A DNA stretch of 64,000 nt from Carboxylicivirga fragile (GCA_025499625.1 JAFMVD010000020.1:24662-88661), one strand, 5' to 3'. Numbered from the stretch's first letter, positions 9,468 through 18,742 are shown. The notes: generated by a model not told the origin, from the letters alone. Made by a program: numbers and translations.

Positions 9468-11624
9468 TTACCTAATTAACAACATACGCTCGGTTGATTG
9501 CTCAACAGCACCCTTAAATACAACAATGTAGAGGCCACTACCTGCATTAGCGGGTAATTTTAATTCGCCTTTTTGTTCGCCATCTCGTGTGTAATTTATT
9601 AAAAGCTGCCCGTTAACAGTATATACTTCAACCGATCTTAAATCCTCAATATTTGTTTGATACTTCAAGTAACCATTACGAACAGGATTTGGACTAATTG
9701 CTGTAAAACCTGGGCTTTCAACATCAGTGCTACATACTTCGGTTGACAAACTCATATCAGAACCTAGGAAATCAAACCAATAAGCCCCATAATCATCTTG
9801 TGGATGTAAAGTACTAAAGGCTTTCCATGTTCCATTGTCTTTGATAAATGCTTTATTGCAAGGCAAAGCAGCACCCGACTCAATCACATTATAAAGAGAA
9901 AATGTATCTACTGAACTAGGGTTATTTAACTCTATGCCAATAAAAAATGAACCATTAATGGTTAATGGATCTTCAAACTCAATCAGCGTTTCTCTTGAGT
10001 ACATTGACTTTAATGTAATATTATTCTTCTCAGCCAAAATAGTTGTTGGTTCATCATTATCACTTGACCACACTTTAACATTGATGGTTTCATCCGAATT
10101 ATATTTACTTTTTGCCGGCAACACGTAAACTCCATGTAACGTTGCTGAACTATATTCTGTAAATTGATGTGCAAAGGCCGAATAGTTTCGTTCGTTATTC
10201 CCTCCCCAAGAGCCTTTAAAGTTATTACTGTATAGGGTATCTGGTGCCAAACCATCAGTTAAAGAACTAATGCGTTGAATATTTCCTTCATAAAAATCGA
10301 AGCCAACCAAGTCATTTACATCTGTACCAGCTGGATCGAGCCATTTGGCCAATTGCTTAGTATCTTCCGGATGGTTATCCCATGCTCTATTAAGGCGCGC
10401 GTAATAATCGTTGTATGGATTACCACAATAAGCCTCTCCACCAGAGAGAAAGCCAATTAGTTTATCTTCCTGAGTAAATAAACCAGAGCCTGACGATCCG
10501 CCCTCAGTAACACCACTCTCCCACTCAGCCACTTCCCAATGACAATCAGCAATAAATTTTCCTCCAAATATAAAATCTTCTTCTATTGGAATAGTTTTAG
10601 TAACAGAAACTTTTTTAATATCTCCACTTGGATGATGCACAGAAAAGGCATTTTGACTTAAGTTAGTAGTCCTATCCCATCCTGCCCAATAAGGTCGATA
10701 TGTTTCTGGTGGCATGCTGGACATTTCAAGTAAGGCAAAATCCATATTCTCAACATAAGCCCTCACATCAGCTCCTGATAAGGTTTGGGCATCGGTACCA
10801 GCCAGTGCTACACCACACTTTGGTGATTCAAAATTAAAGTAAAATATAATGTTTTGTGCTGTTTGATCTCCATCGATGCAATGACCAGCTGTTGCAAGAT
10901 ATGCTTTCCCATCATACTCAGTATTATTTACCATAGTACCTGAGCATAAATAAGAACCATGACCAATCTGTACAACCATTTTACATACCGATCGCTTTAT
11001 TTCATCGGACAAACCATCATCACAGTTAACATCAATATTACAATCACCTGAATCATTAAAATCACTGAAGCGTTTCAAATAATCAAACACCCCCAAATAA
11101 TCGTGATTTACTGCGCTAATTTGCAATTCATGATCATAAGCATTATAACTTTCACTTTGCAGCTCAACAATAATTTCATCACCCATAACTGGTGCTATTG
11201 CAAATAAACCTGATTGTTTATTATTTTCTTCAGTGAAAGAGCCTAGAATATGGCTCCCCTCCTTGTTATAAACAAACAGCTTAGCACCTTCTAATAGTTT
11301 AAATTTATCAAAAATCAAATTCAGACTTTTTGCACCTGCGGATTTTAATGCCAATCGCCAAACCATTTTTCCATCCAACCCTATCTCCCAGCTACCTGAA
11401 TTCTTTGGTGTATAATCCACAAAAATTGCTTGAGCAAACTTTAGCGGTCCTACCTTATTCAGCTCATCTTCTCTCATTGCTTTGGCCATCGGTTCAAGAT
11501 CTGCACTTAATTCAATTGATTGTAAGTTGTCATTTACAAAATCAGGAGAACCACCATGCGATACTTGCGCACTTGACCAAAAACCAATAAAAAATAACGG
11601 AAGTATTATAATCTTTTTAAGCAT
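9468..11624 (-). CDS. T9SS-exported trypsin-like serine protease
   Basis: A secreted S1-type protease resembling lysyl endopeptidases of Bacteroidota. From the ATG at 11624 (the longer frame adds 15 residues before the signal peptide) it starts with the signal peptide KKIIILPLFFIGFWSSAQ. A propeptide-like region (about 21-190) leads to the cysteine-rich mature N-terminus SGDCNIDVNCDDG. The catalytic triad is visible: H248 in YLATAGHCIDG, D295 in MDFALLE and S378 in GGSSGSGLF. A jelly-roll-like region follows, and the last ~85 residues are a type A T9SS sorting domain (ISPNPVRNG ... GLYIVVFKG). The protein should be exported and anchored or released by type IX secretion. It follows the antiporter gene by 45 nt and is probably read with it. 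Confidence 0.93.
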   Translation of the reverse strand: MLKKIIILPLFFIGFWSSAQVSHGGSPDFVNDNLQSIELSADLEPMAKAMREDELNKVGPLKFAQAIFVDYTPKNSGSWEIGLDGKMVWRLALKSAGAKSLNLIFDKFKLLEGAKLFVYNKEGSHILGSFTEENNKQSGLFAIAPVMGDEIIVELQSESYNAYDHELQISAVNHDYLGVFDYLKRFSDFNDSGDCNIDVNCDDGLSDEIKRSVCKMVVQIGHGSYLCSGTMVNNTEYDGKAYLATAGHCIDGDQTAQNIIFYFNFESPKCGVALAGTDAQTLSGADVRAYVENMDFALLEMSSMPPETYRPYWAGWDRTTNLSQNAFSVHHPSGDIKKVSVTKTIPIEEDFIFGGKFIADCHWEVAEWESGVTEGGSSGSGLFTQEDKLIGFLSGGEAYCGNPYNDYYARLNRAWDNHPEDTKQLAKWLDPAGTDVNDLVGFDFYEGNIQRISSLTDGLAPDTLYSNNFKGSWGGNNERNYSAFAHQFTEYSSATLHGVYVLPAKSKYNSDETINVKVWSSDNDEPTTILAEKNNITLKSMYSRETLIEFEDPLTINGSFFIGIELNNPSSVDTFSLYNVIESGAALPCNKAFIKDNGTWKAFSTLHPQDDYGAYWFDFLGSDMSLSTEVCSTDVESPGFTAISPNPVRNGYLKYQTNIEDLRSVEVYTVNGQLLINYTRDGEQKGELKLPANAGSGLYIVVFKGAVEQSTERMLLIR

Positions 11625-11669
11625 ACAACTTTCTACAATAATATCATTAAAAGGTTTCGGAATCCACAA

Positions 11670-12947
11670 TCATTTCTTCGCATTTGATTCTCTTTTTCGA
11701 GAAATCGATTGACCTCGCTGTACCATTCTACGAAATAATAAATAACGTTTAATGCGACCATGTTTCCCCATGCTATCATGAACCAAAGACCATGCCATTA
11801 CTAAACTGGTTACAACTATGGATAATAACAGAATTCCCAATTCAAAATCATTAATACGAAACTCCTTCGGAATGGCAAAAAAGAGCAAAACAGATATTAA
11901 TCCACGAGGCGCTATAAAAAACTGAGGAAAATAATCGCGTTTAAAAATGAGCTTAAAAATTAACCATCGAAAGCCATACATGCCCACTATAAAGTAAGTA
12001 GTAAGCATTAGTATGGACGGTACAAAAACACCCGCAAGCGTGATGGATATACCTAATACAAAGAAAAAGAAAGTGCGAACTACAAAAGAACTCTCTCGGG
12101 TAAGAAGCTTAAACTCACCAAGCACCTTTGTTACATTCGCCTCATCGAGAAAACGTTTTAATTTGCCACTAAAAAACAGTGTTCGATTCTCTAATATTAA
12201 TCCAAACACTAAAATCATTAAAAGGGATGACAGATGGAATAGTTTACCTATGCCATAGATGAGCACTAAAACGGCAAAAAATAAAAAGAGCTTAACATCT
12301 GAGCGCATTTTCTGAAACAAGAAAATCATGGCATAGGAAATCAACACACTCAGCACTAAGGTACCACCAATATTAGAAAGTACATTAAGCCCAACCATAG
12401 TTGCACCTTGTGTATCCAGGTTTTCGACCAAAAGGTAGAAAAACATAATTCCAAGAATATCTGATATGGTACTCTCGTAAATAAGAAACTCTCGTTTTTC
12501 ACGATTAAGGCCGGCAACACTTGGTATAACGATAGCACTGCTAGTTATAGCTAATGGGATTGCATAAATTACGGCTGTTAGCCAATCCATATTACCTATG
12601 AAAAACTGAATACCATAGGCTAGAAAAAAAGTATTAAAAAAAAGAGACAAGGTGGCAACCAAGGATGATTGCCAGATAATTTTAACTTTACTCCGCTTCA
12701 ACTCTAAATCTAAAGCCGCCTCTAGCACTATTAGTATTAAACCAACAATTCCTAATATCTCCAATGGCAAAAACCAATCCGCTTCATTAAATTCAAAACC
12801 GATTAATTCTTTAACTGCATATCCAGAAACAATTAACAATATGACACTTGGAATATTAGTTTTACGCGCAATAACATTAAACAAATAAGAAACTATAATC
12901 ACTATAGCAGCACCAATTATTAAATAATATGCATTTATACCCTCCAT
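11670..12947 (-). CDS. Cation/proton antiporter (CPA family)
   Basis: An inner-membrane antiporter of the Na+/H+ exchanger domain family, with about 12 hydrophobic segments across 425 residues. The start at ATG 12947 (MEGINAYYLIIGAAIVIIVSY) is preferred over an upstream in-frame ATG at 13007, because the upstream start falls inside the terminator hairpin of the buk cluster. Recognisable elements are FNVIARKTNIPSVILLIVSG at the N-terminus, LEAALDLE in the third segment region, the crossover-type stretch AITSSAIVIPSVAGL, and a basic C-terminal tail with no TrkA domain. The exchanged ion (Na+ or K+) cannot be decided. It lies downstream of the acid-producing acyl-phosphate cluster but beyond that cluster's terminator, so shared regulation is not implied. 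Confidence 0.88.
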   Translation of the reverse strand: MEGINAYYLIIGAAIVIIVSYLFNVIARKTNIPSVILLIVSGYAVKELIGFEFNEADWFLPLEILGIVGLILIVLEAALDLELKRSKVKIIWQSSLVATLSLFFNTFFLAYGIQFFIGNMDWLTAVIYAIPLAITSSAIVIPSVAGLNREKREFLIYESTISDILGIMFFYLLVENLDTQGATMVGLNVLSNIGGTLVLSVLISYAMIFLFQKMRSDVKLFLFFAVLVLIYGIGKLFHLSSLLMILVFGLILENRTLFFSGKLKRFLDEANVTKVLGEFKLLTRESSFVVRTFFFFVLGISITLAGVFVPSILMLTTYFIVGMYGFRWLIFKLIFKRDYFPQFFIAPRGLISVLLFFAIPKEFRINDFELGILLLSIVVTSLVMAWSLVHDSMGKHGRIKRYLLFRRMVQRGQSISRKRESNAKK

Positions 12948-12975
12948 AACCCTTATTATATTTGGATTAAGATAT

Positions 12976-13008
12976 AAAAAAATTGCCACAGACAAAGTCC
13001 ATGGCAAT
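12976..13008 (-). terminator. Rho-independent terminator of the pta-buk cluster
   Basis: On the minus strand ATTGCCA and TGGCAAT form a perfect 7-bp stem around a 13-nt loop, followed by a run of seven T. It lies 25 nt after the buk stop codon and is a classical terminator. Confidence 0.88.
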
Positions 13009-13032
13009 CTTTACTATTTCGATTATCAATTA

Positions 13033-14109
13033 TTATTGATACACTTTACAAGTTACTTCTCCAGAAAGAACACTCAAAGCATTATCTGCCAATGCTTTCA
13101 TTTCATCCTCTCCAGGATATACTTTCATTGGAGCAATCCAATCAACCATGGCTTTAATGTATGCAATTACCGTCTTATCATGAGCAATACCTCCAGTAAT
13201 TACAATACCATCTACTTCACCTTTTAAGACAGTAGCACATCCTCCAATCGTTTTAGCTATCTGATAAGCCATTGCAGTTAGGATTAACATATTATGCTCA
13301 TCTCCTGCTACGGCTTTTGCTTCAACTTCATGGGCCTGATTAGTTCCTAAATGCGCAACCATACCACCTTTACCGTTCACTAACTTACGCATTTCTTCAT
13401 AAGTATGTTTTCCGCTGAAACACATATCAATTAATGCACCGGTAGGCAAAGTACCTGCACGCTCAGGTGAAAATGGACCATATCCATCCAAAGCATTATT
13501 TACATCGATCACTTTTCCCTTACGGTGAGCTCCAACAGAGATACCACCACCAAGGTGAGCAACAATGACGTTAATATCTTCATATTTACGATCAATTGCT
13601 TTGGCATAATTCTTTGCTACAGCTTTTTGATTTAAGGCATGAAATACTGAACGACGTGGCATGTCAGGGTGCCCGGTAACGCGAGCTACATCTTCCAACT
13701 CATCAACCACTACAGGATCAGCAATAAAAGCGCGTGCATTAGGAATAGTTTTAGCAATATCATCAGCAATTAAACCTCCTAAGTTACTGGCATGCTCTCC
13801 TAATACTCCTTTTCGCAAATCGGCTTTCAAAGGCTCATTTACCTCATAAACACCCGACTCAATAGGCTTAACCAAACCACCTCTACCAACAATAGCATCA
13901 AAATCATCGATTTCAATATCTGCTTGAATCAGTTCGCTAAGTATGGTCTCTTTACGAAACTCAAATTGAGCTGAAATATTTTCAAACTGAGCTAATTGCT
14001 CTGATGAATGTCTCAAAGTCTTAAGAAAAACAGACTCACAACCTTGATAAACTGCAATCTTTGTTGAAGTAGAACCAGGGTTAATGACTAGAATTTTACT
14101 ACAATTCAT
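13033..14109 (-). CDS. buk: Butyrate kinase
   Basis: Cytoplasmic kinase of the ASKHA superfamily that makes ATP and butyrate from butyryl-phosphate and ADP, the last step of butyrate formation. Visible are the phosphate-1 motif ILVINPGSTSTKIAVYQ at the N-terminus, GRGGLVKPIESGVYEVN, the adenosine-region HLGGGISVGAHRKGKVIDV and the buk-type DGYGPFSPERAGTLP (acetate kinases have a different loop here), then GIVITGGIAHD near the C-terminus. The 358-residue length is normal. The start at ATG 14109 (MNCSKILVINPG) is chosen because the 16 residues added by an upstream start lie in an intergenic hairpin. It is the last gene of the cluster, 63 nt after ptb, and is followed by a strong terminator. Branched-chain acyl phosphates may also be substrates. 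Confidence 0.96.
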   Translation of the reverse strand: MNCSKILVINPGSTSTKIAVYQGCESVFLKTLRHSSEQLAQFENISAQFEFRKETILSELIQADIEIDDFDAIVGRGGLVKPIESGVYEVNEPLKADLRKGVLGEHASNLGGLIADDIAKTIPNARAFIADPVVVDELEDVARVTGHPDMPRRSVFHALNQKAVAKNYAKAIDRKYEDINVIVAHLGGGISVGAHRKGKVIDVNNALDGYGPFSPERAGTLPTGALIDMCFSGKHTYEEMRKLVNGKGGMVAHLGTNQAHEVEAKAVAGDEHNMLILTAMAYQIAKTIGGCATVLKGEVDGIVITGGIAHDKTVIAYIKAMVDWIAPMKVYPGEDEMKALADNALSVLSGEVTCKVYQ

Positions 14110-14138
14110 TACTTGTTCAATTTTGGGATTTTCATAAA

Positions 14139-14164
14139 CATCCGCTCGCAAATGCAAGCGGATG
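14139..14164 (-). other. Stem-loop in the ptb-buk gap
   Basis: The arms CATCCGCTCGCA and TGCAAGCGGATG give a 12-bp stem with one mismatch around a 2-nt loop. It fills much of the 63-nt gap between ptb and buk. No T-run follows on the minus strand, so it looks more like an mRNA processing or stability element than a terminator. Confidence 0.65.
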
Positions 14165-14172
14165 GTAATATA

Positions 14173-15069
14173 TTAAGCCATTGCGGCTAAAAGAATACTG
14201 TTGTATTTAGACTCTTCCGAATCGCTTCGGGAAGTTAATACGATTGGAGCTGTGGCACCAAGTATAACCGAGGCAACCTTTGCTTTTGCAAAGAAAACCA
14301 AAGTTTTATACAAAACGTTTCCAACTTCAATATCTGGCATTAACAACAAATCAGTATCACCAGCAACTTCACTCTTGATACCTTTATGCTTAGCACTTTC
14401 AAAACTAATTGCATTATCAAAAGCCAAAGGCCCATCAATCAGGCAATTTTTAATCTGATCACGCTGATTCATTTTTGATAGTAATGCGGCATCAAGCGTT
14501 GCTTGCATACTTTCATTCACCATCTCAATGGCACCCAATACTGCAACCTTAGGTTTTTCAATACCCATTTTATTCAGGTACCCCACTGAATTATTCACAA
14601 TGGCGATTTTATCCTTCAAGTTAGGCGCAATATTCATTGCCACATCCGTAATAGCAATCAACTTATGATAGGTTTCAACCTCGAATAAAGCAAAATGGGA
14701 AAGCAAACTACCAGTACGCAGTCCCCAATCCTTGTTTAGCACACCTTTAAGTAAAACTGGCGTTGCTACTTTACCTTTCATCAAGATATCTGCCTTGTTA
14801 TCATGCACCATACGCACAGCTAATTCAACAGCCTTCACATCATCCAACTCATGAATAAATGTTGCACCAGTGAAATCATAGCCTTTTTCGGCAATAATAG
14901 TCTCCGTATCAGGGCGTGATCCAATTAAAATAGGCTCAATAATATCAGCTTGAAAAGCACTATGTACAGCATCAAGCGAATGCGCGTCTTGCGAAACCGC
15001 AAGAACTAATTTCTTCTTCACCTTATTCTTTTGAATAAGGGTCTGAAGATCTGTAAGGGATTTAAACAT
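14173..15069 (-). CDS. ptb: Phosphate butyryltransferase
   Basis: Cytoplasmic acyltransferase converting butyryl-CoA and phosphate to butyryl-phosphate and CoA, which supplies butyrate kinase encoded just downstream. It belongs to the phosphate acetyl/butyryl transferase fold. Visible are LVLAVSQDAHSLDAVHSAF near residue 20, ADILMKGKVATPVLLKGVLN, LLSHFALFEVE, ITDVAMNIAPNLKDK, the acid pocket DLLLMPDIEVGNVLYKTL and the C-terminal VASVILGATAPIVLTSRSDS. The 298-residue length suits Ptb and is shorter than Pta. It follows the first acetate kinase gene by 31 nt. The neighbouring buk makes butyrate (or a branched homologue) the likely substrate rather than acetate. Confidence 0.95.
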   Translation of the reverse strand: MFKSLTDLQTLIQKNKVKKKLVLAVSQDAHSLDAVHSAFQADIIEPILIGSRPDTETIIAEKGYDFTGATFIHELDDVKAVELAVRMVHDNKADILMKGKVATPVLLKGVLNKDWGLRTGSLLSHFALFEVETYHKLIAITDVAMNIAPNLKDKIAIVNNSVGYLNKMGIEKPKVAVLGAIEMVNESMQATLDAALLSKMNQRDQIKNCLIDGPLAFDNAISFESAKHKGIKSEVAGDTDLLLMPDIEVGNVLYKTLVFFAKAKVASVILGATAPIVLTSRSDSEESKYNSILLAAMA

Positions 15070-15100
15070 TATTTATTGAATCTAATTAGTAATTATCGTC

Positions 15101-16318
15101 TTAACGGTTAGCCAATTCCTCAACAATATTTTTAGTATCAAGAGCAATTACCAACTCTTCATTAGTAGGTACTACCATAACAGTTGCACGGGCATCTTTT
15201 TTACTGATCACCTTCTCTTTGCCTCTTAATCCATTGTTTAATTCAGGATCTAACTCCAACCCAATAAACTCAAGATCTTTACAAACTCCTGCGCGAGTTA
15301 CATCTGCATTTTCACCAATACCACCAGTGAAAATTAAGATATCAATACCGCCCATTGCAGCTGCATAAGAACCAATGTATTTTCTGATTCGGTAATCATA
15401 GATATCTAAACCTAGCTGAGCCGCAGCATCACCATTGTTGGCTGCATCTTCAATCTCACGCATATCGGATGAAATACCTGTTAAGCCAAGCATACCGCTG
15501 TGTTTGTTAAACAAAGTACTTGCCGAACGTGTACCAATCAACTCTTTATCCATAATATAAGTCACTGCGCCAAGATCTAAATCTCCGGCACGCGTACCCA
15601 TAACCAAACCTTCAAGCGGTGTAAAACCCATTGATGTATCAACTGATTCACCATTTTTAATGGCAGCTACAGAAGCACCATTTCCAAGGTGACATGATAC
15701 AATTTTTTGAGTTTTATAATCAACGCCTAATATCTCACAAGCACGCTTTGAAACATAGCGGTGACTCGTACCATGGAAACCATAACGACGAATACCATAT
15801 TTCTTATATAAAGATTGAGGAATTGCGTACATGTATGCTTGCTTAGGCATAGTCTGATGGAAAGCCGTATCAAACACACCACACTGAGGCACGCTTGGTA
15901 ATAGCTGACTGATAGCTTCAATACCTTTTAAGTTTGGAGGATTATGCAATGGTGCTAAATCAATACACTCTTCCATTTTACGAATCACTTCGTTGGTAAT
16001 GAATACACTTGAATTAAACTCCTCACCACCATGCACCACACGATGACCAACAGCGTCAATTTCCTCAAGTTTGGTTAAACAACCATGACGTTCGCTAACC
16101 AACACTCCTAAAATATAATCGATACCTACTTGATGATCTAAAATCTCACCTTCAAGTAATACTTTTTCATTTCCTTCTTTTTGATGCTTCAAGAATGATC
16201 CTTTTAAACCAATCTTCTCAACAACACCAGCGGCCATCACGTCCCAGTCAGAGCCCGCCATGGTAAATAATTGATATTTAATAGATGAACTACCGCAGTT
16301 CAGAACTAATATTTTCAT
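15101..16318 (-). CDS. ackA: Acetate kinase, copy 1
   Basis: Makes ATP and acetate from acetyl-phosphate and ADP (reversible). The key acetate-kinase residues are all present: the N-terminal VLNCGSSSIKYQLF asparagine, the arginine in VGHRVVHGGEEF, the histidine in PLHNPPNLKG, the aspartate in VFDTAFHQTMP, the histidine in YGFHGTSHRYVS, the arginine in MGTRAGDLDLGAV and the C-terminal glutamate in PTNEELVIALDT. The loop reads AGDLDLGAV where most acetate kinases, including copy 2, have a proline (LDPG), so the two copies are not recent duplicates. Length (405) is normal. It lies between the hbd-like gene (196 nt upstream gap) and ptb (31 nt downstream), which may give it its own promoter. Confidence 0.95.
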   Translation of the reverse strand: MKILVLNCGSSSIKYQLFTMAGSDWDVMAAGVVEKIGLKGSFLKHQKEGNEKVLLEGEILDHQVGIDYILGVLVSERHGCLTKLEEIDAVGHRVVHGGEEFNSSVFITNEVIRKMEECIDLAPLHNPPNLKGIEAISQLLPSVPQCGVFDTAFHQTMPKQAYMYAIPQSLYKKYGIRRYGFHGTSHRYVSKRACEILGVDYKTQKIVSCHLGNGASVAAIKNGESVDTSMGFTPLEGLVMGTRAGDLDLGAVTYIMDKELIGTRSASTLFNKHSGMLGLTGISSDMREIEDAANNGDAAAQLGLDIYDYRIRKYIGSYAAAMGGIDILIFTGGIGENADVTRAGVCKDLEFIGLELDPELNNGLRGKEKVISKKDARATVMVVPTNEELVIALDTKNIVEELANR

Positions 16319-16345
16319 ATGCCTATAAATTTGCTTTCAATTGTC

Positions 16346-16363
16346 TCCCGATAGCTATCGGGA
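16346..16363. repeat. Perfect 18-bp palindrome TCCCGATAGCTATCGGGA
   Basis: A perfect inverted repeat in the 196-nt gap between the hbd-like gene and ackA copy 1. It is not followed by a T-run. Similar CCCGATAGC-type palindromes are, to my memory, dispersed intergenic repeats in Bacteroidota genomes, so it may be a repeat element or a regulator site. No second copy is seen in this window. Confidence 0.6.
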
Positions 16364-16514
16364 TGGAACTCGCCAATTTGGTCATCTTCGTGTGTGAAAA
16401 CTTTCTCTCATGGCTCGTTTCATCTTTCTATTTTTATATTTAAGAATGAAACCTTCAATTTACATATAAACCTCATGCTCCATCTTATTTAAAGCTTAAT
16501 TAAATTGTAATGGA

Positions 16515-17498
16515 TTATGATTTAAATTTACCGGCTGTATCATCAGAAGCAACAATATTTCCTTCTTGATCGTAACGGTAAAAACCAACACCTACATGTG
16601 CTCCTAAACGCTTAGCACGTACAAGACGACGAACCAATGGAGAAGGTGCAAATTTTTGATTTCCAAATTCTTCATGTAGGTTCTCCATCCACTTAACAAC
16701 TTTATCCAATCCAATTACATCAGCAGCTTTGAAAGGCCCTAAGCGCATTCCTAAACCAACTTCCATTGTTTTGTCAATATTCTCGAGCGTTGCAACACCC
16801 TCCATTAAAGTAGCACAAGCTTCGTTTAAAAGAGTAACATACAAACGTACGCTAACAATACCTGCCGATTCCTCAACTGGTATAACATCGCGATTAATCA
16901 ATTTTACAAATGTACATACACGTTCATAAACCTCTTCAGAAGTATACAAGCCTTTAACAACCTCGATAATACGAGCCTCAGGAGAAGTTACAAAGAAGTG
17001 TAAGCTAACACAACGCTCACGAATTTTCAATTCAGAAGCTAATTCTGTAATGACAATCGTTGTAGCATTGGTAGCAATAATTGCTTCGCTGCTAACAACA
17101 CTTTCTACTTGACGGAAAACTTCTTTACGAGCATCGATGCTACGTTCACCACTGTTATCAGCACGAATAGCCTCAATTACAAAATCACAATCAGCTAACT
17201 CATTAAAATCTGTTGAGCCTTTAATACGACTCATTATCGCACGCTTTTCGCTAACTGTTAATCCCCAGTTTTCGATGCGAATGTCTAACTCTTTGCCAAT
17301 ATTGTTTATTGCAAGATCAATTTTTTCCTCACTTAGTTCAATGAAGATCACTTCCATGCCATGCCAACTAGCAATACGAGCAATGTTTTGTCCCTCTTTT
17401 CCACATCCAACAACGCCAACTTTAGAAAATAAGGTTTTACCTCTTTTCTTTTGACCTAATGCATAGGATTCAATGGGTTCTACAAGAATTTCAGCCAT
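16515..17498 (-). CDS. 3-hydroxyacyl-CoA dehydrogenase family protein (Hbd-like, altered active site)
   Basis: Homologue of 3-hydroxybutyryl-CoA dehydrogenase, which reduces acetoacetyl-CoA with NAD(P)H. A 25-residue N-terminal extension precedes the Rossmann domain with VGVVGCGKEGQNIARIA (GxGxxG). The C-terminal domain has LGPFKAADVIGLD and HVGVGFYRYD as expected. The catalytic region is unusual: the histidine and paired glutamate are kept (SLHFFVTSPEARIIEVV), but the Asn-Pro after HFF is Val-Thr, the serine region reads TNATTIVITE, and the position of the usual catalytic asparagine in GFVVNR reads GIVSVR. It may therefore be slow, use another substrate, or be non-catalytic. It sits 24 nt after ackA copy 2, so it is co-transcribed with the acyl-phosphate genes. 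Family membership is sure; the reaction is not. Confidence 0.85.
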   Translation of the reverse strand: MAEILVEPIESYALGQKKRGKTLFSKVGVVGCGKEGQNIARIASWHGMEVIFIELSEEKIDLAINNIGKELDIRIENWGLTVSEKRAIMSRIKGSTDFNELADCDFVIEAIRADNSGERSIDARKEVFRQVESVVSSEAIIATNATTIVITELASELKIRERCVSLHFFVTSPEARIIEVVKGLYTSEEVYERVCTFVKLINRDVIPVEESAGIVSVRLYVTLLNEACATLMEGVATLENIDKTMEVGLGMRLGPFKAADVIGLDKVVKWMENLHEEFGNQKFAPSPLVRRLVRAKRLGAHVGVGFYRYDQEGNIVASDDTAGKFKS

Positions 17499-17522
17499 TT
17501 ATATACGTTTTAGTTATTCCAA

Positions 17523-18728
17523 TTAGTTATTTACTATTTTAAAAACTTCCTGAGCTATAACAAGTTCCTCATTTGTGTTGACAACCGCAACCGCCACGCT
17601 TGAATTTGATGCTGAAATAATGCCACCTTGGCCACAAAGCCCAACATTCCTCTCCTCATCAATCGTAATTCCAAAAAACGAAAGTTGCTTGCAAACATCC
17701 TCTCTGACTTTAAACGAATTTTCACCAATTCCTCCAGTAAAAACAAGTAAATCAATCCCATTCATCACTCCAACAAATGATCCAATCCATTTTCGGATAC
17801 GATAGGTGTACATATCGAAAGCCAATTTAGCTCTGTACAAACCGTCATCCGCCGCCTTCTCAATATCCCGCATATCGGATGACAAACCAGAGACACCTTG
17901 AAGCCCACTTTCTTTATTAAGAAGATTGTTAATCCCCTTAATACTAAGGTGTTCTTTTTCTTCAAGATATAAAAGAATGCCTGGATCAAGCGTGCCACAT
18001 CGCGTACCCATCATTAAACCAGTTACAGGTGTAAAACCCATAGATGTATCAACTGATGCGCCATTTTTTATGCCTGTTACCGAAGCACCATTGCCCAAAT
18101 GACAAGTCACAACTTTCGAATTAGTAAAATCTTTATTACACATCTCAGCTGCTTGCTCAGCAACATACTTATGGCTTATACCATGAAACCCATATCGTCG
18201 AATCTTATATTTCTCGTAATAATTATATGGGATTCCATAGAGGTAAGCCTTAGTGGGCATTGTTTGATGGAACGAAGTATCGAATACTGCTACCTGAGGA
18301 ATTGAATCTAACAAAGCTTCAACAGACATAATTCCCTTCAGATTTGCCGGGTTATGCAAGGGAGCCAGCTCAGAACATTCCTTTATTTGCTGTTTCACAG
18401 CATTATCAACTAACACACTTTCTTTAAACAATTCGCCACCATGTACAACACGATGCCCAACTGCATTTATTTCAGAAAGATTTTTCAGAACTGCATTAGC
18501 TCCTTTGGTCAGATTTTCAAATACCAGTTTTATACCAATGGTGTGATCAGGAATATCCTTCTCAAGAACAACCTGAGAAACACCCCCAATACATTGCTTC
18601 AGAACACCACCCTTAATTCCAATTCTTTCGACAATTCCCTTCGACAGCAATTGCTGCCCTTGGTCATTCATTTCGAATAACTGAAACTTTATTGATGAGC
18701 TTCCGCTGTTTAAAACCAGTATTATCAT
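17523..18728 (-). CDS. ackA: Acetate kinase, copy 2
   Basis: Second acetate kinase of the cluster, 401 residues. The catalytic set is complete: VLNSGSSSIKFQLF, VGHRVVHGGELF, PLHNPANLKG, VFDTSFHQTMP, YGFHGISHKYVA, MGTRCGTLDPGIL and NTNEELVIAQEV. It differs clearly from copy 1 over the whole length, for example in the GTLDPG loop and the EKIGLK/ERIGIK region, and so has its own history. It lies directly after pta, which gives the textbook Pta-AckA pair, whereas copy 1 pairs with ptb. A 10-bp hairpin lies in the 47-nt gap between pta and this gene. A role for one copy with propionyl- or butyryl-phosphate is possible but not visible in the sequence. Confidence 0.95.
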   Translation of the reverse strand: MIILVLNSGSSSIKFQLFEMNDQGQQLLSKGIVERIGIKGGVLKQCIGGVSQVVLEKDIPDHTIGIKLVFENLTKGANAVLKNLSEINAVGHRVVHGGELFKESVLVDNAVKQQIKECSELAPLHNPANLKGIMSVEALLDSIPQVAVFDTSFHQTMPTKAYLYGIPYNYYEKYKIRRYGFHGISHKYVAEQAAEMCNKDFTNSKVVTCHLGNGASVTGIKNGASVDTSMGFTPVTGLMMGTRCGTLDPGILLYLEEKEHLSIKGINNLLNKESGLQGVSGLSSDMRDIEKAADDGLYRAKLAFDMYTYRIRKWIGSFVGVMNGIDLLVFTGGIGENSFKVREDVCKQLSFFGITIDEERNVGLCGQGGIISASNSSVAVAVVNTNEELVIAQEVFKIVNN

Positions 18729-18742
18729 CTAACCTAAATCAT

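Noticed and set aside
9462..9468. Terminator between the DUF4465 lipoprotein and protease genes
   Set aside because: The stops are only 5 nt apart and no hairpin with a T-run is visible; transcripts probably overlap.
13033..14157. Longer butyrate kinase start at 14157
   Set aside because: The added residues fall in the ptb-buk hairpin and do not match the family; the ATG at 14109 begins the conserved phosphate motif.
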